Origin: Ophiura sarsii
Lineage: Eukaryota > Echinodermata > Ophiuroidea > Amphilepidida > Ophiuridae
Direction of reading: 5' to 3'
Assembly: GCA_035610835.1 (NCBI GenBank)
Contig: CM069457.1
Location: forward strand, 35,800,553 to 35,864,552
Length of the DNA: 64,000 nucleotides
Shown here: positions 33,861-46,100 of the stretch, one piece after another
Position numbering within the stretch: position 1 is the stretch's first letter
Layout: every line of letters begins with the position of its first letter
Program-made: the position numbers and the translations under genes
Notes under the pieces: generated by a model
The model's database searches: none
The model's input: the letters and a program-made list of their open reading frames with translations, nothing else
What the model was told of the DNA's origin: nothing

Positions 33861-36469
33861 GGTTAACTCTCATGAAAACAGTGCAAAATGAACTTTTTGA
33901 TGTCTTTGGTCCATTTCTGTGTTATGCAATGTTTTCTTGCTTGAAAAACTTCTTTTCTAGATAGATATTGATGTTTTCTACTTGGATCTATATACTTTGA
34001 TATACTTCTGAACGTGTTTTCACTCAAAAAAATGCCCTCATATACCCCAAATTAGCGAAATTTCCATGTCCGCAGCATAAATGTATATTTTGCCTTTATT
34101 AATTACAATACAAATAGGGCACCATTTTCTACAAGATATGTCATAATTTGTAGGGAACATATAGCGATATTCCATGGATAGAAAAAAAATGCACATCTTT
34201 TACGATGTTTACCTGTTTCAGTTTCATATATGTTGTCCGAGATGTTGATGTTTATTACGTTACCTGCGACATATTGAGGATCAACATTGTTCAAAATTAA
34301 CATTTAAACATTTAAATGTACAAATTCTGAATCTAAAAGAACATGGGTGTTGGAAAATAATATTATCAAAAATCTATAGCAGCATGTCTGACCTTGAGAA
34401 GAAATCAAAATGCTGCAAAGCATGCGACCTTGTTAAGGATGTTTATTACGTTGTTGAGATTTCTCCCGAACTATGTATCAAAACACACTTTTTGGTTTAA
34501 AACCAATTTGATACATATAGACTATGTGGTTACTTGGAACACTCGCTAGCTCTTTCCAGATCGTCTACATGGTACTTTGAGTACGAAAAACGTTTACTAC
34601 GTTATCGTTTATTACGTTGTCGAATAAATCGACAGAGAGACAGCTGCTCTCTACGACTGTATTAAACAAAGATACGTGGCAGGCCCTTTTCGCAGGCATG
34701 CATGGGGGATACTCGATGAAAGTACAATGCAAAAAAACCACGACGAATGGTAAGAATTCCTCATTTTTTCTTGTAAGTAATATGAACATTAAGCTGAATG
34801 ACAGTTGAAGTCATTATAGATCTCTTAAGCACATTGAAAATGGACCTATGATATCAGAATGGGGTTAATAATGTGAAGAAATGCAGTAGGTATCGTTAAC
34901 ATCTTCATTGATTGCTTTGTATATACGTTATAAGCCAGCATTAGGCACTGTTGCAGTTGCCAATAACGTAATAAACGGGATAACGTAACCAACCTCATTG
35001 TCTAGTCTCATGTCAATGTTGGCGTCAATTCAGTAATTTTCATGATTGATGTACTTGAGTATCATACATTGTATCCAATGTTATAATTGTAATATGTGGA
35101 CTTTTCTATGTGAGGACTGAAACCACCTTATAATGGACAACGTAATAAACTTTCCATCATTTGATAAATATAATTGCACCCTGTTCATAGTGATTCAACA
35201 TTTATTATGTGTTTATGAATGTTAACTTAGTGTACATACATATTGTCTCACATACTGACACAATCTCATTTGTTTGCATGCTTCAATGATGCATAGTTCT
35301 ATGGCTATTGGATAACGTAATAAACCAATTCGTATAATTGTGTGAATAAATACGGTATACCTAGCTGAAACAGCTGCAATATATGTCATTAACTTTGTTT
35401 TGTTTTTGTTATCTTTATTATACAGAAATATATGCCACACAGTGCAAAAAACCAATGGCGATACCGGCAGAACCAAATGCAACAGTGGAGACAAAAAGGT
35501 CATCAGAGTACAATCTTATTAACAATTCTACTACCATCATTTTTAATAAAACAAATCAATATCTTACTAATTTTAAGAGATAAAAGGCTATTCAATATTT
35601 AGTGCTATTAAAATTTACATAAAGGTAATAATGTCATGGTCTAACAACATATCTGTAAAGTGCCATGTTACATCTGTCGATTTAGTGACCATGTTTATTA
35701 CGTTATTCACCATATTTACCCTACATCAAAATAGCAAGTCGACAATATATAGAACTGTCTTTTAGTGGACTTTAGGCAACCTAACTTTTACTAAAATACC
35801 ATTTACAAGATATGTCTGTGTACAAAATAAACTGACTTGGTCGATGTTGAATATATTTGTTACATGTGTTTGTATATGTTTATTACGTTACCCACCCCAT
35901 AAAGTCCGAATACCAATGCCAGCGCTTTTGGTAAAGCATAATATTTATTGTTTCTGAGCTAACTTTTAAAAACACATTATAACGCTTGGAAAAAGATACG
36001 ATTAAAGATATATTTTATACTTTGCACAAAGATATTCATTTTGGAAAACCGTGCATTTTTTTACTTTTAAAGCTGAGGTTCAAACAGTGATGTGAAGACC
36101 AAAAACAATTCATAATACTTGCAATTTACAAAATTACATTGCATTTTGTTCGCTGTAATTGGTAGAAGTATGCTTTCGTAACTATAATTTGTGTTTTTGG
36201 CATCACAGTTTGTAAACTCGTTCTGATTTAGAGCTGATAGGAAGTATATAACGTAATAAACATGGAGCAAAATCTGCAAACAAGTGATATTATAATATAA
36301 ATTCAACGTTATATTGTACAAAAATGCAATGAGTGTTGTTCACAAAATTTTAAATCTAGTATCCAGTACATGTCTACTTTTAAAAAAATAGTGTAATAAA
36401 TAAAATTGGAGACAATTTTTTTCTTCAACTTCTGAAATCTCATTTGCACTATTTTCATGAGAGTTGACC
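33861..36469. mobile_element. 2.6-kb TIR element with ATAT duplication and ten GTTTATTACGTTR motifs
   Basis: The left end GGTTAACTCTCATGAAAA and inverted right end GGTCAACTCTCATGAAAA continue as CAGTGCAAA/TAGTGCAAA. ATAT lies outside both (33,857-33,860 and 36,470-36,473). The 13-mer GTTTATTACGTTR occurs forward at 34,250, 34,441, 34,592 (one mismatch), 34,607, 35,693 and 35,878, and inverted at 34,964, 35,139 (12 of 13), 35,313 and 36,249. No credible ORF is present, so it is non-autonomous or regulatory in character. Confidence 0.7.
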
Positions 36470-36954
36470 ATATCCCTTTGTTGCACTTAACCCTCGATTT
36501 GATATATTTTTCCCTGGACAATAATTAATGACTTGCACATTATATTTTTTATGAACATTATCTCCATTGAATAAAACATTTGAATCACCATTTTTTTCGA
36601 CGTTTATTCGAACAGTAAATTATATGATCAATTATTTTCTTGTGTCGGATGGCTGACAGCAAAATGGTTAACTTTATTTGTTGGCTCTTTTCACTTCATT
36701 CTTTTCGTCCAACGTCTAACTTTCATTTGATTCATCCAATTCCAACATGCTTATATAGGCTTTTAAAGATTCCCCAGAGCAACTCGCTTGAGCCTGGGCC
36801 CTTCAGGGTCCAAGCATGTGTCCGTATGGACCGACCGGTTAAACAAACAAAACCAACAAAAATAAACCAAAAATTATGCATGTTATTTTCATTTAAATAT
36901 TTCATTCATTTAAGATTTTGATCTCATTTTCCTTCCAAATACCTGGTTTAACCT
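36470..36954. other. No gene recognised
   Basis: AT-rich. A 93-residue frame at 36,640-36,921 lacks domain or splice support. Confidence 0.4.
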
Positions 36955-37188
36955 ACAATCTGAACAGTTATGTTTCTCCTAAAGCATTCAAAGAATCAAA
37001 TAAATACTTGATTTCAGATGATTTGTAGGTTACATACTTGCATTGTATCACATTAATAAATCTCTAGGGTAAAGTCGCCAGTTTTCGGTCAGCGCCTATT
37101 TTCGGTCACTTCGCCCAAATCGTGTAATTGCATTTTTTTAGTCGAAACGACGAGGTCATTTTCATTACACGAATTGGGCGAAAGTGAA
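36955..37188. repeat. ~234-bp tandem duplication including a truncated MITE
   Basis: CAATCTGAACAGTTATGTTT through the MITE start at 37,067 is repeated from 37,189. The first copy holds only the left ~120 bp of the GGGTAAAGTCGCC MITE, the second the full element. Confidence 0.8.
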
Positions 37189-37298
37189 CAATCTGAACAG
37201 TTATGTTTCTCCTAAGCATTCAAAGAATCAAATAAATACTTGATTTCAGATGATTTGTAGGTTACATACTTGCATTGTATCACATTAATAAATCTCTA

Positions 37299-37468
37299 GG
37301 GTAAAGTCGCCAGTTTTCGGTCAGCGCCTATTTTCGGTCACTTCGCCCAAATCGTGTAATTGCATTTTTTTAGTCGTCAGTTTATAAAACAACGAGGTCA
37401 TTTTCATTACACAATTTGGGCGAAAGTGACTGAAAATAGGCACTGACTGAAAACTGGCGACTTTACCC
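37299..37468. mobile_element. MITE, GGGTAAAGTCGCC family, TA duplication
   Basis: Left end GGGTAAAGTCGCCAGTTTTC and its exact inverse at the right. TA at 37,297-37,298 and 37,469-37,470. Confidence 0.85.
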
Positions 37469-37551
37469 TACCTCACACAAACAGAGAAAAGAATATGTTG
37501 TTCAGAACATATTTTCAGTTTTATTTATAATTTTCATTAAATGTACAGAGT

Positions 37552-37625
37552 AGATCTAGGTAAAGATCCCAAGCGGGCCAAAGGCCCGCGCCCGGCGCAG
37601 CCGCCGAGCGAAGCGAGGGATCTAG
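37552..37625. repeat. GC-rich hairpin repeat
   Basis: GATCTAGGTAAAGATCCC...GGGATCTAG brackets GCGGGCCAAAGGCCCGC and GCGAAGCGAG. It looks like the core of a dispersed repeat; ends were not resolved. Confidence 0.5.
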
Positions 37626-37940
37626 TATTTGCGACAAACTTTTTATCACCCCCATTGGACATATATTGACACTCCACTCTCGCAACACGCTGGTTTTACC
37701 CTTTACCCCCAGATTCCACCGTCCGCCATAAATCAGTGTCAATTACTGGTTTGGCTACTACCACCTCCCACCGCGAGGCACGCGCTTTCAATCGAGATGT
37801 GGTCACATTATTTCGGAGAATAAACTCAACCAAGGAAAACTTGCACACACAACGCATACACATCCAGCGCATAGATGGAGCAAATATAATTTTTTTACTT
37901 TCATATCCCTATACAAAGCAGTAAATATATGCCTATTATT

Positions 37941-38163
37941 CAGTGGCGTAGCCAGGTTTTTCTCAGTGGGGGGGCAAAGGGGGGGCCGGGAGTTTTGGTG
38001 GGGGGGCAACAACCAAATTGAGGATTGAATTTCCTTGTGTTGTGAATAGGTTAGTCCCAAATTATTTCAACTGACATTTCCCACAGGGGGGGCAACAGGG
38101 GGGGCAGAGAACCCCACAGGGGGGGCAGCTGCCCCCCCTTGCCCCCCCTTGGCTACGCCACTG
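37941..38163. mobile_element. MITE, TIR CAGTGGCGTAGCCA
   Basis: Left CAGTGGCGTAGCCAGG and right TTGGCTACGCCACTG are inverted. The interior is G-run rich. TATTATT lies near both ends, three bases out on the right. A related copy is at 42,701-42,945. CAGTG ends suggest hAT ancestry. Confidence 0.75.
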
Positions 38164-39799
38164 CAGTATTATTTCTATGCAGCTAATAATGTTTCCTACA
38201 TTTTAAGTTATAGACCTGACGAGTAGTCCGGGGCATGGGCGAATTCACAACTACGTATGCTCACATGGTTATATATTCGGGGTATTGGGTAGGCACGATA
38301 CCAGTGCTAGTACAGAGCAATATTTCAATGAACATCCCAACATTTTGAATATATTTAACAGATGTACTATAATTATTAAAATAAGATAGTGAATGAACTT
38401 TTGAAGTGTCTCATTGTTTTTAATGTTATTTGATAAAATATGGAAATGAAACAAAACAAATTAAAAAATGATAACCCATTTACTAAAATGTTTTGTTTTC
38501 ATTTTTTTATTTGTGTTTGTCATAAATCAACACAGGATCTTATCATCTTGATCTTGATCTTGTCTTGTCTGGATCCTGAAAAAAAACAAACAATCAAAAT
38601 CAGTATGGTAGATTTGAGGTGCATGTGAATGTCCTATGCATATCAATTACATACTGAATAAATTGGTGTATTGCAATAATATATTCCACAATTTTTGCCA
38701 ACCGTGTGAGAAAAACCTGGGCATTCAATAACCAAATTTCCAACAGTCCAATCTCAACCGACAAAATCACAATATAAACGGTGCCCATCTCAACCGACAA
38801 AATCACAAAAACAGTGCCAATCTCAACCGACAGTGGCAAATCTTAACTGACATGACTCTAATTTTGAGGGCAATTGCCCTCGCCCCCACCCCTCCTGGCT
38901 ACGATGTATTCAAATTCTCTGAGATGGTCCGAACACTGATGCTTATGAACGTTAAAAAGCCCGCTTTAGTTGACTGAAGGTCCATATTTCTGTAAAAAGG
39001 TCCACTTTGGCCAACGCTCATGTTCAAACCGGCCACTGGTCAACTTGATAGCGTTGCACTGAGCGTAAAAAGTATGATAACAGCGCTGGCCCAACACTAC
39101 ACGCGCTGGCCCGAGACGCTAACGTGTAGCGTGGTGTGGTAGAGCATTGGTACATTTGTGACGAGCATAGCAGCCGCAGCGTACAGTGGCAACGCTACCG
39201 CACAGCGTTTGGAGCGTAGGTGGAGTAGGCCTATGTTCGCAGCTTTAGTCTTTTCGAAGATGTGTCACAGTACGCAAGAGTTTCGAAGAGTTTTAGGTGT
39301 TTCGAAACACTATTTTTTCAAGTTTATAGATCAATTTTGCTATTGTTTTCTATAAGAGTCAAAAGTGTGGTTTAGTTAGTACCATAAAGTGTATTTTACA
39401 TCGGAAATATGGTGTTTGCAAAATGAAAAAATAACACCTAGCATTTTGGTGCAGAAATCCTATTTATTATTTTAGATACGACCTGATCAGCGTTTCATAT
39501 TACAATAGCACTGTTTCATGCAAGAAAATAAGTTTGGTCCACAAATAAACCTGATTTTATTCATTTCATATGGATTTTAGGGACTGGATTGTTTCTAGTG
39601 TTTGTTTGTTTTGCAAATTGTTCACCATGTAAAAATTTGCAAAGCTGCCGAATTTTGAGGTTTTTTCGTAATTCGAACGCGAACTTTCGCAGCAAATTTG
39701 ATGATCATTTGCAACTTTTAATTTAGGGGAAATGCGGAATAAGGTTAGGATTAATGGTATCCGATGATTTCTGAAATTTGGTGTAGCCTACTTGCGTTA
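38164..39799. other. No gene recognised; short tandem repeat at 38,750-38,850
   Basis: Three copies of CAATCTCAACCGACAAAATC-type sequence lie at about 38,750-38,850. 39,010-39,240 is GC-richer with many GCGT/ACGC words and may belong to the promoter region of the gene to the right. No TATA box could be assigned. Confidence 0.4.
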
Positions 39800-39895
39800 G
39801 TGGGCCAAGTCGGTCAATGGGCCGAGTCGGTCAATGGGCCCAGTCGGTAATGGGCCCAGTCGGTATGGGCCGGGTTGGTAAATGGGCCGAGTTGA
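39800..39895 (+). repeat. 16-17-bp tandem repeat just upstream of the start codon
   Basis: Six imperfect copies of GGTCAATGGGCCGAGTC run from about 39,800 to 39,893 and end about 30 bp before the ATG at 39,923. They would lie in the 5' UTR or core promoter of the GNAT gene. Confidence 0.75.
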
Positions 39896-39922
39896 CTCGC
39901 ATTCGTGAAAAACATATCCAAG

Positions 39923-40156
39923 ATGTCTGCGCCCACAACAAATATTGTTACCCGGTTGTCACCGGTAAACTTCACTTCAAAACAAGCAAAAACTATTGAC
40001 ACCCTACTGAAAATAGATGAAAACAGTAATTCAGAACCAGTTGGCGGACCTGTAGCTTCAAATGCAAAGTGTGACGTTACCTGTGTTCCATTTGTTGTGG
40101 AATTTCGTCGACTTCTGCAGAGTCCCAAATTCAAGTCTGTGGACGTAATTCCAGGT
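39923..40156 (+). CDS. GNAT/ART-like gene, exon 1
   Basis: ATG at 39,923; encodes residues 1-78 (MSAPTTN...SVDVIPG). Donor GGT/GTAAGT in phase 0. Using the GT two bases earlier would bring a stop into exon 2, which decides the donor. Confidence 0.75.
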
Positions 40157-43100
40157 GTAAGTTTTAGTTCGATTTTTTCGTCGGCCGTCTAAAACAGAGA
40201 GGTGGTCTAAAGTTCACCTTATACCTCAAATACAGCCCTACTAAGTACTAAGCATCTTTAATTAGTACATGTTCAGGCACTATGCACAGATAGTCTAAAG
40301 AAACAAACCAGAAAAAACAAACATTTTAATATAATTATTTTATGATTTATAATTATTCAATATTTTATTGATTAGACCTAAATAAAGATTAAAGTTGGTT
40401 TCTAAATCTAAAAACATTAAAACAATGTTACATGAGATTAAAATAGGTATTTTAGACTTTAGTCTCAGATGTAACATAGTCACTGTCTTATACTATAGCC
40501 TATAGGGCCTAGGCCTACTGTCTATGGACATGATTCAAGATATTTCTTATGTTCATCATCATGCGAACATGTTTTGTTCCCGGGGGGGTCACTCACATAT
40601 AAAAGTGCTACCCATGCTTGTTAATCAACCCTCAAAACTGACCCATATTGGCGTAACTGGTGGAAGTTAATTTGATACCCTTATTGGCGTCAAGTGTTAT
40701 CATTTCATACCCATAATGGCGTAATGGCGTCAAGTGTTAAAAACTCATAGTACATTTCAATGCACAATTATTCATGATATCCATGATATCCCTTCCATTT
40801 TATACTTTTATGAGTAAGCAAAACTGTGTGTACTTACCGCCCGACTTACCGACGTTTTACTTTGGAATATTTTCCGTGTAGAATTTATATTTATTCCATG
40901 CCCGATTCCATGTGACTTGCAGCTTCGTTCATCGGCCGGTATACGCGAAATATTGAGAGTGGGAACCAGCCCGGGAACCAGCGATGGCCAATAGTCTCAT
41001 ACGCACGTTTCACGTGTCCAATATGCCAATATCAGACAGACGCCACATATACATTTCCGTGAGGCATTTGCTTTCGCGTTGTTGTGTGAGGATGATATTA
41101 GTTCCCGTATTAGTTCAGAGGGGTTGCACGAAAACAGACGTCTTTTTACCGGCCGATTTATACCCAGAAAATTTGACCCATTATGGCGAAAACTATGGTT
41201 TGAAAATGAACCCCTAAACGTCGAAAGAGCCAAAAAATGACCCCTTATTTTAAAAAACGTCGACGACGCTATATACTCAAAATCCGACCCATTTTCGACG
41301 TTTTTATTAACGCGGATGCGACGCACTGTTATATGTGAGTGACCCCCCCGGGGTTTTGTTGCTGTTTGTGAAGCTGCGTCCAGATAATAATGCGCAAACA
41401 ATTGCTTGATGCAGCATGCATGCGCGTCACAATTGACCAATCAGGATGTGCGGTCATTTTTTAAATCGCCCGGTACCCACTTCTGAGTTCATGCACATAA
41501 TACAAATACGTACGCACGCATGCATTGTTGGAATTATGTCCATAATATTTTGACGCTTACTACAAGTAAGCATGTAAGTCTACTCTAGTCTTGTGAGTCA
41601 AATAGTGTTTTGCATTTCACAGCTTTAATCAAAATAAATAATTGTCGATCCGAGCGTATGATGTTCATCCGAAGGTTGAAAGTGGACTTGATCCTGGCTT
41701 GTGTTGTGATGCACATTCCAAAAGAATAAATGCTATAAAATAGGCGCCATAACGCTGTCGGATCACGCAGAAGCTATATGTACGTACAAAACATAGTAGC
41801 CTACGATTTAAGGAAACAGTTTGAAATGATCGAAAATTTTTATAGCGACATTTCTTAATTTGGTATAATTACAACAAATTGTCATATTACCCTTAAAGGG
41901 ACATTAAAGGTAGATGACCCGATCACATTTCGATTTTCAACTTGAAGTTTTCTATTCTACATGAAAGGTCATCCTTAAAAAAGTCGTGTTCCAAAGTTTG
42001 AGTTGCATAGCTCTAATGGTTCTTATTTTACACGCACAAGATGCTGTGAACTGTACCCATTGAGTAGTACACAAACTATATCGGTGGTATACCACCATTC
42101 GCGGTAATTCGACGTTATTTCATCGATTTCTCCGTAATTATACCGATTTAGGCCGTCAAATTTCAGTATGATGATGAGAAAAATACGAGCTTTCATATGA
42201 TATGAAAATCTCCGTATGTTTGAAATAATTCTGTGTTACGAAAATGTGATCGGGTCATCTACCTTTAAGTGGTGTTGAAAAGTTTAAATGTTTAAAAATT
42301 TACTTCAGAATTCAAGATGAACATTAAAAATTGCCATTATTGTTGTTTCTACTAACAAAAAACACAGCAAAACTAGATTTAAACAATATCATCGCTATGT
42401 ATTGAAAAACGCCCTCTATGCAAATATGGTTCGCGTTATGTATCACGCGTACTGCACGGGGATACTGTCGAACGTAAAATGCTGGTCCCGCGGGATAAGC
42501 ATTTTTTGAATCGACGTTTTCTTGTACAAAAAGAGCTGATTTTTCTTAATCCTTATAGGTGTAAGTTCATACATGTAATACAATTATAAAAATAAACTAA
42601 TCTCAGTTTTTATCATAATTGAGGGCGCTGCCTCCAACACATCTCTTAGTGTCCCTTTAAATGATGTGTATCTTGAAATGGACTTAAACACATAAGGCTG
42701 CAGGTGTAGCCCCCCCCCCCCCCCCCCCCCAATATTTAAGTGAGTGTGGGTTGAGATTGGCACTGTTTGGGTTATCATTATTAAACTTGATTTTTGCATC
42801 AGTTTGGGGGACGGCACTTTCCTGACTCTGCGACAATTCTCAAAAGTTGACAGCCTTAAAGTCCTTGTCAGTTCACTTTTATTTTTTTGCCCACCGACCC
42901 CCCTCCCCACCCCCCAACCCCCATGAAAACATAGCTACGCCACTGAACAAAATCATTAAAAGGACACGAAGTAATGTTGAAGATTTAAAACAATTAATTC
43001 ACTTCAGAATTCAAGATGAACATTAACAATTACAGTTATTGTTGTTTCTACTCTCAAAAACACAGCAGAACTTGATTTAAACAATACCATCGCTATGTAT

Positions 43101-46100
43101 TGAAACTTTTATTAAAATGCCCTCTATGTAAATATAGTTCGCATTATTAATATTTATCAAGCATACTGCAGGGGGAACTGTAAAAAAAATTGAAAGTAGA
43201 TTTTCTTGCAGATTTACATTTCCGATCATAAATCATACATACATTCCAAGTTACAGAGCGATACGATTCCTAATTACCTCAAAATCATGGTTTTAGAGTG
43301 AATTTAGAGTGAAAAATATAAACTGTCGGGATTCTGACAGTTTATTTTCACTCTAAAACCATGATTTTGAAGTAATTAAGAATCGTATCGCCCTGTAACT
43401 TGGAATGTATGCATGATTTATGATCAGAAATGTAAATCTGCAAGAAAATCTGCTTTCAATTTTTTTTTCGATGTTGAGGGCGTTCCCTGGAAAGATCACA
43501 TAATATACCTTTAATGTACTTAATTTTGTATCTTTAATTTCAGGTTCCAAACCGTGAGTTGTTGCATGCAGTGGTAGCCTTGTACGATGTATGCTTACCA
43601 GATATCACACCGGAGGTCTTATATGATACCGTAGCAGGCAAAGGGGCAAAGACACTCATCCTTATACGGGACCCAAAAGGTAATTTATCATGAATATTAA
43701 ACAATTAACAATAAACATGTATCTGTCTGTAGCATAGAAATAAACAAAGACACATCCTTGCTAGAGCTACAGTGTATAGGGCTTAGAGACCCAGCAAAAA
43801 CACATCCCATTCAGTGTACACTACAACTTATGAACATGTAGTTTTGGACAGCTTTGGTTTTATATGATACCGTAGCAGGCAAAGGGGCAAAGACACTCAT
43901 AACTCATCCTTTCTATACGGGATCCAAAAGGTTATTTATCATATGAATATTAAACAATAAACAATAAACATGTATCTGTCTGTAGCATAGAAATAAACAA
44001 AGACACATCCTTGCTAGAGCTACAGTGTATAGGGCTTAGAGACCCAGCAAAAACACATCCCATTCAGTTTACACTACAACTTACGAACGTGTAGTTTTGG
44101 ACAGCGTGTACTATTGTACTTTTTTAAGCTCCTCTACACTGTGTCAAATGCCTTTCGGAAGTCCAAGAAACAGTAGCGTCTAGGGTCTTTAATTTGGGGG
44201 GACATGAGGGGGGGGGGGGGGGGGGGGCATAACACTGACTATTTTTTGGATATATACTTAGAATTTGTAATTTGTCATAGAACCATTAATCATTGTTTTG
44301 TTACAGAGGTGTACAAGTAACACTTCCGGAAATTTTGGCCATGTTGGCATCTGGTCGCTTTTAGTAAATGACTGCCAATGCAATTCATCATATTAATAAA
44401 TTATTTGAGAATTGATAATCTACTATTTTTTTCTTGGACAATAATTTGCCTTAAATAATATTGTTATTGTTTGCTAAATTACATTTGTAGAAGTACTTCT
44501 CACATTCCAAAAGAAGCGAAAATCATACGAGCAGGCGAGCGGATGCGACGCGTTAAACGATGAAGATGAGAAAGATGATGCACCAACACCGACTTCAAAC
44601 GGGTGTGGCGATGCCAAGGAGGAGACAAAGGAAGAGGATGCAGGAAATGTGATGGAGGAGGATGATGAGGATGCCACGCCCAGAGTTGGGACAGATGAAG
44701 TAGAAGGGGAGAAGGAGGATAAGTTGGCGGTCGAAGAAAAGAAGGGGATGTTTGTAGATGTGTTCAGCGACACGGAAAGTGAAGGGGAGTCTGAAAGGTA
44801 AGCGTCAGTAGAATTTGTCAACATATTGTCTTTGCTTTTTTCTCTTTTTTTTAAAGTTGTAAGTAAAGATCAAGCTGTATTAAAGGGCATGTACCCTTAT
44901 CTCAAAAAGGAGGTGTATTGAAACATTCTTCTGTATAAAATCAAATATTTTTCTTTTGCCTTTTTATCTTAAAATTCTGCCCTTTTTATCTTAAGGGGGG
45001 ACTCAAGGAAGTTTTTGACTTGATTTTTTGAATTTTGTCAGTGTTGTAATTATTGAACTATATTAAAAAAGGCATATAAAAGTATACATTTTTGGAAAGG
45101 AAATGGATCAGAGAATCCAAATTTTGCGTCAATTTTGACCAAAAAAATGTTGATTTTTTTTGTTGAGAAAATCACAAAAATCACTTTTTGGACCCCAAAA
45201 AGTTCAACAAAGCTAACAAAATAATTTTGAGTAAAAAATTCCTAAATTGCTAGATAATGATGTCAAGACACTAACTTAGGGACAATTTTTTATTTTGAAA
45301 ACCTTTAATCTAATATTTTTTGAAATTTTGACCAAAAAGTGCCAAGAAAGTAATTTTTTCATATTTTTTCACCTTTTTTTACAAAAAAATTAAGATAAGG
45401 TTAAAAAAAAAATCGTCCCTAAGTCTTTACATTATAATCTAGCAATTTGGGATTTTTTTACTCAAAATTATTTATTTTAGCTTTGTTGACCCTTTTTGGG
45501 TCAAAAAAGTGATTTTTTTTGTGTGATTTTCTCAAAAAATCAACATTTTTTGGTCAAAATTGACACACAATTTGGATTTATTTCCTTTCCAAACATGTAT
45601 ACTTTTGTATACATTTGAGTCATAGTTCAATAATTACAGCACTCACAAAATTCGAAAAGTGACTTCCTTAAGCCCCCCTTAAACTTCTGCCCTTTTCATC
45701 TAATTCTGGTAGAGTATGTTACATTTGTCACTTTTATATACCATAATTTGTTACTTTGTCATATTTTTCATAATCCTATAAGTCACAAATTTGCCCACTT
45801 TCACCCCTTAATCACAGTGAGGAAGAAGAAGAAGACTTCTCTAAGGGAATCGATAATTTCCTGAAAACTGTGCAAGACAGACGAGAGAAAAGAAAAGCCA
45901 TCCTCGGGACCAACGAATACCTATCGACCTCACAACTTGGTATCGAGAACAGAATTGTAGCATGTGCTACCTGGGAGAAATCTCACATGTAAGTTGAATG
46001 TGTGGTATTGATGTGTCATTTAAAAAAAAGAAAACACATAAGGCCATACAAAGAAGAAAGTCTGTCTCAGAAACATTGTGCAAAAAAGCTAAGTGCTGCC

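Noticed and set aside
34250..36261. CRISPR-like or tandem origin for the GTTTATTACGTTR copies
   Set aside because: Copies occur in both orientations with irregular spacing and unrelated sequence between them.
40997..41440. 147-residue minus-strand ORF
   Set aside because: Lies almost wholly inside a hAT-type element and its TIR; no domain or splice support.
44474..44824. Ser-rich 116-residue minus-strand ORF
   Set aside because: Antisense shadow of the Glu/Asp-rich exon 3, which has splice sites in phase with its neighbours.
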